Origin: Craterostigma plantagineum
Lineage: Eukaryota; Streptophyta; Magnoliopsida; Lamiales; Linderniaceae
Length of the DNA: 64,000 nucleotides
Direction of reading: 5' to 3'
Assembly: GCA_027422505.1 (NCBI GenBank)
Contig: JAPQWV010000001.1
Location: 4,154,001-4,218,000, forward strand
The notes beneath the pieces are model-generated. The model was not told where the DNA came from. It saw nothing but the letters and a program-made list of their open reading frames with translations, and did no database searches. Made by a program: the position numbers and the translations under genes. Below, in pieces: positions 11,069 to 22,559 of this stretch (positions are counted from its first letter, which is position 1; every line of letters starts with the position of its first letter).

Positions 11069-12440
11069 CAATGCACACATCCGTCTAACTTAGCGCCTTT
11101 CAAGTCGGGAAGTAAATTCTTCTTAGCCAAACAATCGAGCCCTTTCTCGCTGATGTGACTCAATCTCCGATGCCAAAGACTAGAAGAATTCCCGCCATCA
11201 ACTGCATTCACACCACTAGCAGAAACATTAGTGTTAAACCAATACAAAATAGAAAATTTCTTACCACGAGCCACGATCAAAGAGCCTCGAGTGATCTTCC
11301 AATTTCCATCACCAAAGTGGCAAGAATAATCCTCATCGTCAAGCTTTCTAGTAGAAATGAGATGCAATCGAAAATCAGGAGCATGTCTGACCTCCTTCAA
11401 TATCAACTTCGAACTGAATCCTGTGTCCAAACAAATAGTGTCGATTCCTATCACCTTCGCTAAACCATCATTGCCCATCATCAAGACTCCAAAGTCGCCC
11501 GGAGTATATAATGAAAATAATTCCTTATTAGCCGTAACATGATAAGCTGCACCACTGTCCAAGACCCAACTAGTCTCACCTTTCACAAGATTGATTCCAT
11601 CGTCATCGTAGACAAATAACAAGGTTATCTGGAGTAGTGGTGGTATTCACGCGATCATCACCGTCATCAACATTCTTCTTCGACTGCTCATTCTTCAACT
11701 TATAGCAATATCTCTTGATATGTCCTTTCTTCCCGCGGTGATGACACTCAAGATCCTTATATTTCGATCTTGACTTGCTTCTTCCTCTGCTCTTGCCTCG
11801 GTTGCTGCTCTGGCCCACATGTCTACTTCTTCCCCTATTTTCAGTAACCAACACCTCGGAGTGTGACGAAGTACCTTGCATTTTTCTTCTCACCTCCTCA
11901 TTCAAAACGCCGCTCTTGACGTACTCTAAAGTTACCGAACCATTGGGGGCCGAATTCGTCAATGAAACTCTAAAACTTTCCCAAGAATCAGGGAGAGTAT
12001 ATAACAGCCATAAACCTAGAACCTCTGATTCAAACTTAACGCCCATGCCAAACAACTGATCAAAACACCCTTGAAACACATTGATGTGGTCAGAAATGGA
12101 CGTGTTTTCTTGATATCGCAAATTCATCGCTTGCTTCAAAAGAAATAATTTATTGTTACCTGTTTTGGAAGCATACAACGTCTCAAGCTTTTCCCACAAT
12201 GTCTTGGCATGTGTCTCATTCACAATATGGTTCAATACATTGCTTCAACCCATTGCCGAATAAAGCCATAGACTTGAAGATGCTCAAATTCCCATTCTTC
12301 ATCAGTTTTTTAATCGGGCTTTTCTGTAGCAAAAACGGGAAGATGCAATTGCTTCACAAATAAAAGATCCTTCATCTTGCCTTTCCACTTGTGATAATTC
12401 GTGCTGCTTAAACAAACCATTCGATTCAAATTCGCCTCTA
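11069..12440 (-). pseudogene. Copia-1 gag, protease and GAG-pre-integrase
   Basis: On the minus strand the N-terminal gag piece (about 12440-12310) contains [19 protein letters not shown]. The main gag frame (12235-11603) has the UBN2 domain (LWEKLETLYASKTGNNKLFL) and a CCHC-like knuckle, CHHRGKKGHIKRYC, in which the second Cys is Arg. The protease frame (11622-11069) shows WVLDSGAAYHVT, the aspartic-protease DSG motif, and the GAG-pre-integrase motif LWHRRLSHISEKGL. It is cut after LDGCVHC by the gypsy LTR. Frameshifts separate the pieces. Confidence 0.88.
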
Positions 12441-12480
12441 TCCTGCACTGATCAAAGAATCCCAACAAAACCAACCGCAA

Positions 12481-13106
12481 GCTCTGATACCACTCTGTTA
12501 GGATTGGACGGCACAAACGACACGGCAGAGAACGTGTATCAGCAGCCCAAGAATTATCAATGCAACGAAATAACAGAAATAACACGGCGATATAACGTGG
12601 AACCCCTTCAAATCGATGGGGTAAAACCCACGGGACCAAACGATCCAAAATCCACTATCACCACTTCGAGTACAACAAGATTACACCCACATCACAACCA
12701 CACAAGCTATGGTATCAAATCAAAGCTCCAAAAGCACCACAACTCAAATAAGATCACAACATCAAATTCGTCACATAAAATCGCAGCAGACTTCAAAAAT
12801 TCGTAACTCACAAACCAGACCTCGAAATGAAAATCCCTTCAGGGAGAGTGAAGATCAATGAGTCTTCTACCTTATCCTGAAATTTCAGGCCAATCGGACA
12901 ATGTTTGCCCCTCCAAATGCGAGAAATCCAAATTTGTTGCTGGATAGAAAAGTTGCAGAAATTATTCTTTTTCTTGGGTGTATGAGGGCACGATCGATCT
13001 ACCCTTATTGAGTAGGTGGAGATCTGATATATGCTGTACTTGATTTGGTGTTAGGTGGGCTGCGAATCGGGCTTTTGTCCACATAGTTGGGAGCCCAAAC
13101 CCAACA
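12481..13106 (-). repeat. Copia-1 5' LTR and tRNA-iMet primer-binding site
   Basis: The LTR occupies 12496-13106. On the minus strand it ends TCCTAACA, then GAG, then TGGTATCAGAGC (12492-12481), the classical copia primer site complementary to initiator methionine tRNA. Confidence 0.9.
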
Positions 13107-13111
13107 GAGCA

Positions 13112-13498
13112 TATCGTCGTCGATAGCTCTATAGATAGGACCCAACATATCTAGCTGCCGCAACGCAACGACTAGATATTTAATTATTATTTGATTTATA
13201 TTATTACATTTGATATTTTTCACATGCATATATAATCATCGTATGTCGGAGAACGTTTGTGTGGCTGAAAAAGTTATCGTACAAGAATGCATACAGTGAC
13301 CGTCCTTACGACATGCCACGTTTAAGTCATGAACCAAAAATTCGATCATCGTTTTTATTGTATTTCATTTTAGTGAAATTCCTTTTTCTTTTCTCATGTT
13401 GCGTAATTCGTGAATCAAATTGAGCTACAACGTACAAACCCTATTACGTCAATAAAAGGATATATAGTGAAAAGCGAATAACAGCTGTTACCTTTATT
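13112..13498. other. Upstream flank of SABATH copy D, displaced by Copia-1
   Basis: Matches 35708-36083 (words TATCGTCGTCGA, TATGTCGGAGAACGT, AAAATTCGA, CCCTATTACGTCAATAAAAGG), that is, the region upstream of copy B exon 1. It is thus the former 5' flank of copy D and contains no gene. The same flank resumes at 13921-14160 after a LINE insertion. Confidence 0.75.
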
Positions 13499-13906
13499 AG
13501 CCCAAAAAAGGTTAATAAAGGTATTCGATGGGCGGCGGCCCGTTGGCGAGGGAAGCATCTTCTTCATGCAGCTTATCAACATGTTCTTGCCTCTCTGGTT
13601 TACCACATCTGGCAGGCAAGGCACATGCGTTGGAAGGACGGGATCATCACGCCGCCTCACAGGCTCGTGGGGTGTGTGCTTGCCTTGGTTATCATGCGTA
13701 TTAGTGGTACGTCCATGAAGTACGACCTGCATCACCCGCGGCCATTCGCGGAATATGGCGTGTGGCTTGGTAGGCGTTAGTTTTGATTCATGTAGTGAGA
13801 TCTTGTGATTGTGCCAGTAGCTTGTTACTGGTTGGTTGCGGAGTTCATCTCCTGCTCATTCTTTTCCTCTTTATATATATAAGGGACATTATACCAAAAA
13901 AAAAAA
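13499..13906 (+). mobile_element. 5'-truncated LINE with poly(A) and 14-bp TSD
   Basis: Flanked by CTGTTACCTTTATT on both sides (13485-13498 and 13907-13920) and ending in an A-run, the signature of target-primed reverse transcription. The plus strand encodes the C-terminus of a LINE ORF2 (KHLLHAAYQHVLASLVYHIW followed by QARHMRWKDG, zf-RVT type) up to a stop near 13780 and then a 3' UTR. The paralogous flank at 36070 has the uninterrupted target. Confidence 0.9.
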
Positions 13907-14160
13907 CTGTTACCTTTATTGAATAAATGCAAGCTACTAAAACCCTTCGTCTTCATTTTTCCTGTATATAAATTATATATATATTAGATCTCAATTAAGC
14001 TGTACTGATCGAGGTATATAGACGACTAAAGTTGGGAGAACATTGATATATATTCAAGTGTCAAATCTTACATAAATACACAGAAAAAAGTTATTGGTAA
14101 ATTGCCAGTGCTCTCTATTCGTAAACTTTTAAGCATGCAATTGCAGACTAATATTGATTT

Positions 14161-17100
14161 TGTTAGGGATATTCCCTTGAATGTTATACGAGGATTGGAT
14201 TATATATCGCGTTAGCTTATTTATCATTCGACCTATTATGTAATAAGATATTTTCGTGTGTTTAATAAATGCATTGTTCGTTTATTGGTTATGTGAGTTC
14301 TTTACTTAGCATCCGGTTAAGCAATAAATAAACAAATCCAAATGTATAGAGTTGAGTCACTGTTCTCGATTGGCACGAGAGAGGAAGGCATCAGTGAACC
14401 ATTAACCTCGAACATTAAAAGTTTGTAAGTCTTAGGTTCCAGTTGGGTGCTGGATAACCGATTACGGCTTATTTGTTGACGACCTATCTTGTGTCGATAT
14501 CCCGCTTGGAAGTAGAGGTCATGACTTGTGATACGAGTCGAATCAAGGGATTGAATCATTGACACTGACTCGCGGGTCGTACGATGGAACATAGCTTATT
14601 ACTCAAGGAGTGTCAATGATCGACAAAGCTATAGTAGTCCGCGTAAACCTTAGACCGAAAGGGGCTTTGAAGGAGTTGACTTCGAAGTCTCTAGTCCCCT
14701 CGACCCAGTTTGATGTTGCATGGGTCAGCGGGCCAGATGCAGTCTTGATGACGATTTGTGATTGCCCGGTAGTACGGATTCACAGTCTCGTAAGTAATTG
14801 AGACAAGTGTCTATGTGGACGGTGACGGGAGATTACGAAATACTTGGCAATGTGTTGAACTAACTCATGTTAGACATGGATGGTAGTTTGGTAATTTGCC
14901 TAGTCTCCGTTTTGTCATAGAATCGAGTTCCGTGAGTTTGACATAGATCATGGCTCTCACTCGATCGGGACACAGTTGAAGGGTTTATACGTAGTATTAT
15001 AATCTATAGCAGGTTCAAGAATAAGACTAGGTCAAAATTCGTACTCAATCGAACTACTGTCCGATACTGCGGGATTGGCTAGGCAACTACCGGACTCTTG
15101 GATTCATTCCTTGTCGATTGAGTCAAACTTAGAGAGTTGGGCTTAAAAGGATCATCAAAGTGTATCGTTGAAGAAAGAATGTGTTTTGGGCCTTAATGGG
15201 CCTTGGGTCGTTAGGTCGCGCCTTAATGGGCCTTGGGCCATTTATTGTTCCGAAGTCGGACTTCGTATGTGATAAACGTATTTTAATACGTTTATTGTTG
15301 TATTTATTTGGGTTATAATAAGGTATTATTGGTCATTCCCTGCATTTTTGGCTCTATTTTTATACCCATTTAAATATTTTAGGACCTTCGAACGGTTATC
15401 GGGCGAAGAGGAACGAAAACGAAGCAAAAACGAAGCAAAAAGGATGGAGAATAAAGCTGCCAGGAAATGTTCACGGCCGTGAACAATCATGCACGACCTC
15501 GTGAACGAGGGCAGTGAATTTAAGAAGGCGCAGACCTTAAATGTCATGGCCGTGACTCGCGGCAGAGACTAAGCAATTTGCCACGGATCTTCGTCACGGT
15601 CGTGAGAGACAATGCACTAGGCCGTGACATCTCACTGAAGCGACTGGAACGGAAGTTATTATATGTCCCGGCCGTGAATCCTCATGCAAGAGGCCGTGGC
15701 CCCTGGCAGAAAGTCGAGTTGTAGGTTTTGATCTATTGTCACGGCCGTGACGTATTGTGCAAAAGGCCGTGACTCCTAGTAGAAAGTCAAGATTTAGGGT
15801 TTAAGCCTGTGTCACGGCCGTGACTTCTTTTGCAAGAGGCCGTGAAGGGTTTAACAAAGGCGGAAATTAGCCTAAATTGTAGGCTTCACGGCCGTGAAGG
15901 CCCGTTAAGTGGCCGTGAAGGTTCCAAAATTCAGGGTTAAGGCCCAAATTCGAAGCATAAAAGGGGAGTTCTTCTCAGAACTCAGCCCCAACCTGGACAG
16001 AGCCGAAAATTAAAGAAAAGAAGAGGAAGAAGAACACTCGAGCCACTCCTTGATTCGGAGACGTTCAAGAGACGATCCAACAACACAGTCACGCCCATTT
16101 GATCGAGGAACGATAGCTCCACCTCAAAAACACCCTGCTCACTTCTTAGGGAAGATTTATGAGTTCTCTACCCTCATTACCATTGAAACTCGTTGTTCTT
16201 TTGACTAAAATGAGTAGCTAATTCTCTTATGTGTTTGGCTGTAGATGAACGTTGGGTTACGTCGTAGTTAAGGCATAAGGATAATCGTGAACACGTGTAT
16301 TTGGGCTATTTATTGTTCTAGGAACTTGTTTCTTTGCCTTAATATGTCTTGTGTTGATGTGAATGTGTGGTACATCGTTTAGGGCGACAGCTAGATAACG
16401 ATTACACCGTTCATAGACGTTAGGATTCGAGTATAGGGCAAGAGCAAATACTGGATCCTCGCCATTTGGTAATTGCTAATCTCAGATCCCAACGAGCGTT
16501 TAGGGCGACAGCAAATCCGTGAGTGGGTAGGAAAATTACTGCGATTTAGTCAATATTCACGTAGGAGCGATATTCCGTAGCCTTAGCCGACAACACCTAG
16601 CGGGATTCTAATCCCGAGCACATTTTTTTGTCATCGTAACTCACTCATACCATTTCTAGTTGTGCTTCCTTATTCTTCTATTCCATTATGTTGCTCTGTT
16701 AAATTAGCTCGTAGCAAAAGCAAATCCCGTCATTTTATTTAGGCTAGATATCGAGTCGATAGGTCAATACTAGTAATCAAGTTTATTCCTCGTGTTCGAT
16801 ACTCGTTTACTCACTTTACTACGCTACAAACGATAGGTCCACTGCCTATCGCACGTTGGTGATAATAAATACGTATTCGTTTTAATTATCACTTGTCACA
16901 CCCGCACTTAATATGAGTACACCGCGTGTCGATCAGTATGAAACTAACTTTAAGAGCGAGCTTGGCCAAGTGCTTGAAGGACTTGAGGGTAAAAGTGGAC
17001 TTTCACCTTAAGCTAATTTCGAAATATGCCTGAGGGTATTTTCGGAATTTGAATATTTTATATAAATAAATATGGAATAAAAATATTCGGAATATTATGT

Positions 17101-17704
17101 AATTAGATTAGAAATTTTGAAATGTATATAGTATAAAATTCGAAATTTGATTTCGTACTTAAAGATATTTTATTTGATTTAAATATCAAAGTTAGTAATC
17201 TATTTATATTATGTTTCCTTGATTGAATTTTGAATTCAAAAGAAATAGATAAATGTGGCAAAAATCTCTCATACTTTAAGGACTTAGAAATCGAAATCCA
17301 GACCCTAAGATAGGCAAAAATTTCGTGCACCATACTAGAATAAAAAGGGCTGAAGTTTTCGAAATAAGCTAAGCCGAAAAACACAAAGAAAAAACGCGAC
17401 GGGTTTCACACACTCGATCTCTCTCACACGACGGAACGAATCTCGCTAGTCATCTTTGGGGAATCGTTTCCGCGATATACCGCGAGGTCGGCGTGACAAT
17501 CTAGTGATTTCCACCATCACCGCGACGTTTGAAGAAAAGGACGAGGAGCTGCCACTTGCGTCAAACGGTAATCTCTGGTTCGACCCGCCCTATTACGTGT
17601 CAATATGTGTTACTATTCCGATCCGAACTACAATGGCAATCGGAAAACCGGAAATTGTTTGTTCCGCACCATATCCAAGGACGTGGCCTCTCCGTAACCC
17701 AACA
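14161..17704. mobile_element. Solo LTR-like copia-type element with GATTT TSD, containing a gypsy solo LTR
   Basis: Begins TGTTAGGG and ends CCCAACA, with GATTT repeated on each side (14156-14160 and 17705-17709). Sister sequence at about 36316 is uninterrupted. Without the nested LTR it is about 1873 bases. I found no second LTR copy, primer site or protein domain inside, so a solo LTR of a long-LTR copia family is the best reading; a small non-autonomous element is the alternative. A TATA-like TATATAAATAAATATGG lies near 17060. Confidence 0.75.
15270..16935 (+). repeat. Gypsy solo LTR, copy 2, TSD GTATG
   Basis: TGATAAACGTATTT...GTGTCGATCA with the 5-bp duplication GTATG on both sides (15265-15269, 16936-16940), so a complete solo LTR left by LTR-LTR recombination. 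It carries a terminal hairpin (15272-15295), an array of about a dozen GGCCGTGA motifs (15475-15925), three GGGC-A-GC-type repeats TTTAGGGCGACAGC near 16379-16515, and the palindrome region near 16606. Confidence 0.93.
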
Positions 17705-17709
17705 GATTT

Positions 17710-18634
17710 GCAGGTAACAATTGCTGTTAATTAGCCTTAACTAACTCATTTTATCAGATAAAAAAGGCCGTAATATATAGAATGTACACGCAATCCGAAC
17801 CATATAGAAAACTGTGTGAAATATATCCAAAGATCACATTTTACATTATTTTTCCTCGGACACATTCGTCTATTTTATTCGGAAAGTCGTTGTCCAAAAA
17901 ATAATGCATATCGTGTGAGTCTTGGTTGTTAGAGGAAAGTGAGTAAGTGGCTGTCTCGATGCATCGTAAATTATATCCGTCCGTGTATGATCATCATACA
18001 TAATTATAGAAATACAGATTTGTAGTTTCTTACGTTTTTGCGTACCCATAAACCAATATATCAGAAATTAACGTGCGAGCCATCACGCATCTCATAGTAA
18101 GTTAGAAACATCTGAATTTGGTAATATGCATGTGTAATAATATTTTTCTTTAATTCTAATGTTGATAGTAATGATAATTAACGAATAAACATTTTATCAC
18201 TCTATTAACTGATCATTCAGATTTCTCTAGTTGGACTAAATAAAATTAAACTATGTGGCATAGTGCAGGGCATATTTCCACCCTTCCAAAGCAGATTAAA
18301 ACTATAGTGCGTATATTATTTTGTAGGATTGTTCGTTTGCTGAACGTTATACGATCTTGAACTTCGACGTATTTATTATGGCTCTCTTTCAATTTACAAA
18401 CGCAAACATATAGGGCAAAATGTATCCCCCCAATTCAATACATATTGATTGAATAAACACCAAATGTTTCACACACACATTAAAAGAAACGAACCAGTCG
18501 TCGACAACAATAGAGTGAACACACAATCCATACCAAGAATATACGAACAAGATAACATAAAATCACGTCGAAGAGGCACGGGGCCATTAAATACAATCTT
18601 TAAAATGCTTAATAGCTGATAGCGTAATTATAAC
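17710..18634. other. 3' flank of SABATH copy B
   Basis: Non-coding. It parallels 36325-37233, the 3' flank of copy C, almost throughout, including the final stretch CACATTAAA..GAAGCGAACCAGTCG-like sequence and GGGGCCATT..AAATACAATCTT. This supports tandem duplication of gene plus spacer as one unit. Confidence 0.7.
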
Positions 18635-20229
18635 TTCAACTTGGTCATGCACACTGTGACATTGACAAAGGTTGTCTTGTCTTCTCCTTTCGACATACTA
18701 TCGCCGAGAAGTTTCTCACACTTGAAGAAAAGATTATCAATTACCGAATGTCCAAATTGTTCTAGAGCAATGTCTCATACACAGATCTCATGCACTGTGC
18801 TACATCGTACCCATCATCTTCTTTACCCACATTATGCCCATTTGATCTCTAAGGTTTCCAACCTATTTATATAAGAACCTTCTTTTATGACTTCAATCTC
18901 CACTTCTTTAGGGCATGGATTGTACATAGGGATGTTGAATGAGTGTAGCTTCTCTTCTTCAATTAGTCCCCGCATGTGTAGATAAAAATATATCAATGTT
19001 GTACGGTTATTGGAGACATTTAATACTTGATGATATATTATTACATAGACATATGACATACCTCGGACGCCATTTCCCTTAGTGTCGACGCCATGAGCTC
19101 CCATAGATGCCAAGACTCCTTGCTCTTTGGGTCATCATCGCTTTTTCTTCCCAAAAAAGTAAGCACCATTTTCCCACCGTGGAATAATTCATCAGAACGG
19201 CACTTTAGGAACATGGAAAAATCTATCTGAAACTGTTCGTAGTAAGCACGAATCACACCTCTAGGGCTCGTGCTTGCGATGTAAATGTTGTCCTTGTTCA
19301 TTTCCATCCCATGGGGAACCTATTGAATCAGTGTACGTGATAAACGTAATTTATTACGTTTATATTTGTTAATTTTAAGTCGTTTGCGTTCATTAATGAA
19401 GCCGTTTTGAATATCCTAGCACTTAAATGTGAGTTAAGGGCAATATTAACGTTTTTACGGCAGTTTGCGGCAGTTTCGTATTTTTGCATCTCACGGGATA
19501 AACGATGTCCGGTGGACCTGAGATTTTAGCCGAAGATATAAGACTAGCTGATATCGATTTTGACCAAAGGAAAATTTCCATTCTGAGTTCCAGTTCAGAA
19601 GATATGAATTTTTGAAGCCACACTACCCTGCAGCGCATAAACAGTTCGTTTTGATTGACGAAAGCCCAATTTGAATCAGCCCATTAATCCAAATTCAACC
19701 CAGCCCATATATACCTTGATAGCCCATGGAATGGAAGTATAATATAGCCCAAAAGACCAAGAGGGAATATAAGATGCATTTACGTGTTATAATATCCCAA
19801 GACCTAGCATATGGAGTTGGCCAATCACAAGCATACAACTCAAGCCCAAGTTAAACACAAGGATACGTGAATGAGAGAATTACATAACCAGTGTTATTTT
19901 TAATAGTGCTATTACAAAACTAGATAACTTTTCTCATCCTATTACATAACTATTCTACTTTTACAATTTAATTATTATTATTATTGTTAGTTTTCACCAC
20001 AAATCTTTTTAATATTACTACTTTTCACTATAATTATTTCAAATTCTCAACATAGTTATCAATAATTATATTTTTAACCAAATCTTTTTTAACGCTTCCA
20101 TAAACTATAAAATCTCATATTTCAATCTTAGTAATTTAATACTACTGATTTAATATCGAAGATATTAATAAGAAAATTCAAAAGTTCTCTATTGAAGAGC
20201 ATAACATTGTCAGCTGCATATGCAGAAGA

Positions 20230-20786
20230 TGTAGACAAGTTTGACATCATCATGGAGAACATTCGAAAAATAAATGCAGGGGCATATCAGTAGTTGAAAA
20301 AGATAGATCCAGAACGATGGACCTTTGCTCATGATGGCGGTGCTAGGTATATCTTTTCTTTCTTTTAATCAATATTGATATATTTACTAACACTAATACT
20401 GTAGGTATGGGTCACCAACATCTAGTTGGTCAGAGATCATGAATAGTGTACTCAGTGGCGCTCGTCGACTACCTCCCACATCTATCGCGCAAGCTACTTT
20501 TTCGTGTTGTCTAGACTACTTCCAAGAGCATCGAAAGGAGATAGACCGTCTGAAAAAAGAACGACACTTATGGCCTGAAAAAGTCTACCTTTTATATAGT
20601 CGTTGGGATAGAAAAGCTACAAAACATTATGTTCGCCCATACAACACAATTACTATGACCGCGGCTGTTATCACTCCAGGTAAGCCAGGACGTCGTCCTC
20701 GAGTTCACCATGTCAATCTCAAAGATCGTTCTTGTACGTGTGGCAAGTGGTTAGTTTACAAGATTCCATGTTCACATGCAATGCGA

Positions 20787-20817
<31 letters not shown>

Positions 20818-21146
20818 TTAATAATAATATTATCATAATTACTGTTATGATTATTATTATAATTATTGTAGTTGAATTCACGTTCTCTATTTTCTTTCAG
20901 GTTTGCAAGCATTTTAAAGTCTATCCGTGTGAATATGTTCCAGATGATTTTAGAATTGAGGTGTTGGAGACAACATATTCTTATCAGTTTGAGTGTCCAT
21001 TAGAGGAGTCGCGTTGGAATGCTCCTTTTCATCTAGTACATAATCCTTATTTACGTCCAGAAAGAAAGGTCGGACGTAAGCGATCGCGAAGATATCCCTG
21101 TGAAATGGATCGAAGGTCTCACAAGAAAAACGAGGAAAAACTATGA
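20230..21146 (+). pseudogene. MULE transposase C-terminus with SWIM zinc finger
   Basis: The plus strand encodes DKFDIIMENIRKINAGAYQ, a stop at about 20290, then KKIDPERWTFAHDGG, a probable short intron near 20355-20405, RYGSPTSSWSEIMNSVLSGA and the open frame 20439-21146. This contains the SWIM motif CTCGKWLVYKIPCSHA (CxC...CxH, DNA binding in MURA-like transposases), followed by a spacer made of AAT microsatellite and an acceptor-like TTTCTTTCAG, then VCKHFKVYPCEYVPDDFRIE and a basic tail. The DDE catalytic domain is absent. Translation through the AAT repeat is probably not native protein. Confidence 0.85.
20790..20870. repeat. AAT/ATT microsatellite inside the MULE
   Basis: Nearly pure (AAT)n passing into ATT-rich sequence. 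It lies where related transposase genes often have an intron, just after the SWIM histidine. Confidence 0.85.
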
Positions 21147-21628
21147 CGATGAGTTGTGAACAAAATTCTTTAGAGTTGATTTTTGTTGAATATATACTTA
21201 TTTGAATATTCTGTGGTTTATTACAATTTTTTCTTGAGTTTTTTTTTTGTTAATGCGTCAGATAATATTTCTTAATATATATGCCAAGATGAAGAATATC
21301 ATCTATGACTGATTCCGATGGTAAATGGCGAGAATGAAAAAAAAAATACTGAGTAAAAACCTTTTTGGGGTTAAATATAATTAAGAGCAACTGTTTTAGT
21401 TATTTGAAATAATTATAGTGAAAAGTAGTAATATTAAAAAATTTTGTGGTGAAAACTGACAATAATAATAATTAAATTGAAAAAGTTGATTAGTTTTGTA
21501 ATAGGGTGAAAAAAGTTATCTAGTTTTGTAATAGCACTATTAAAAATAACACTAGTTATGTAATTCTCTCATACGTGAATTATGGAAACAGGAAAAGAGC
21601 AAAACATGGATATGAGATGTGGCATGGA

Positions 21629-22545
21629 GTATAATCTACTGTTTCAAACTGTTTCAGCGTTAATAATCCTCTTCTCTCTCTCTCTCCAAAATACTCCCCC
21701 AAACCCTAGCCGCCAGCCACCTTCAAAACTCCTCTCCCCCCCCCTCCCCCCTCCTCTACCTCCACTATGGAGGTGGGGGAGCTTCCATTGTTTTCATTTC
21801 TGTTTTCTTCATTTCCTTGTTTTCTTTCTATCTTAAAAAAAAAAAAAAAAAAAGTGGTTTTGCTCCGACACTCCGCCGACGCCTTCCCGGCAGTCGCCAC
21901 CGCTGTCTCCTCCGCCATCCCCACTGTCTTCTCCGCCGCCACCAGCTCCGTCCCGTCACCTCCGCCTTCGCCGGATCCACTTCGACACCTCCGCCGCCTT
22001 CGCCGGATCTGCCTCGCCACCTCCACTTCCGCCTCAACCTTCCTGTCGCGCCGCCTCCGTCGCCCCGCCTCCACCTAGCCCCTCTGCCACGCCGCATCCG
22101 CACCTTTGCCGCGACGCCTCCACCGCTGCCTCACCCCACCACAGTTCGCTTCCCGCCACCGTCCACTCGTGAGTCTCCCACGTGGAGCTCATTTCTCCCG
22201 GCTTTTGGGTCGGGAGCTCTTTTCTCCCTTTGTGGAGCTCTTTCTCCCCTTGTGGGAGCCCTTTCCGATGAAGGCGAGGACCTCGATCGTTGAACAAAGA
22301 AAGTGTAGAGTATTGTGGATTCGGCTTAATAGCCTTGTTTGTGGTAGGTTCTATAGCTCTTTGGTCCAAGTTTGAGATTTTCTCGTTTTCTGTCGGCTTT
22401 TTTCATTTTTGTTGGGTGTGTTTGTGCTCCTATGTGAGCCTTTGTTCTCTACCGGATTGGATGTCACCGGAGAGACCCTTTGGACTATTTAGTCCATGTA
22501 CTTTTGTTTATCAATACAAGCTATCGTTTGGGAAAAAAAAAAAAA
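21629..22545 (+). mobile_element. Poly(A) retroposon (probable internally deleted LINE) with 14-bp TSD
   Basis: AGATGTGGCATGGA flanks both ends (21615-21628, 22546-22559), and the insert ends in about 14 A. The 5' half is pyrimidine-rich (CTCTCTCTCTCTC, AAACCCTAGCCGCC) like plant 5' UTRs. It holds a second internal A-run (about 21836-21853), then GC-rich, Pro/Arg-coding-like sequence, then TTTTCTCCC repeats resembling the LINE leader at 61680-61770. The tail TTTATCAATACAAGCTATCG resembles LINE 3' ends. No LINE protein domain was recognised; a processed host transcript is the alternative. Confidence 0.75.
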
Positions 22546-22559
22546 AGATGTGGCATGGA

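Larger units (their letters stand above)
6587..13106 (-). mobile_element. Copia-1: nested, internally deleted Ty1/copia element with LTRs and 5-bp TSD
   Basis: Bounded by TGTTAGGAT...CCCAACA LTRs (6587-7205 and 12496-13106) and flanked by the direct repeat GAGCA (6582-6586 and 13107-13111). The site without insertion is visible in paralogous sequence at 35703. Inside, on the minus strand, come gag (12440-11603), protease and GAG-pre-integrase (11622-11069), then a truncated gypsy, then the end of reverse transcriptase and RNase H (7977-7223). Integrase and the first part of reverse transcriptase are missing. It was dead before or after the gypsy arrived and a deletion fused the two. Confidence 0.92.
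19873..21570 (+). mobile_element. MULE DNA transposon with long TIRs and 10-bp TSD
   Basis: Flanked by ATACGTGAAT on both sides (19863-19872, 21571-21580). The terminal inverted repeats start GAGAGAATTACATAAC and stay alignable for about 165 bases (19873 to about 20040; 21570 back to about 21405). Length 1698. It carries only the C-terminal third of a MuDR-type transposase, so it is a deletion derivative. Confidence 0.93.

Noticed and set aside
13415..13735. 106-codon minus-strand frame
   Set aside because: It is the antisense of a LINE ORF2 tail read on the plus strand, with a TSD and poly(A) on that strand.
21706..22375. Several overlapping open frames of about 90-160 codons on both strands
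   Set aside because: They arise from GC-rich, low-complexity sequence in a retroposon, overlap in many frames and match no family; no single frame is favoured.
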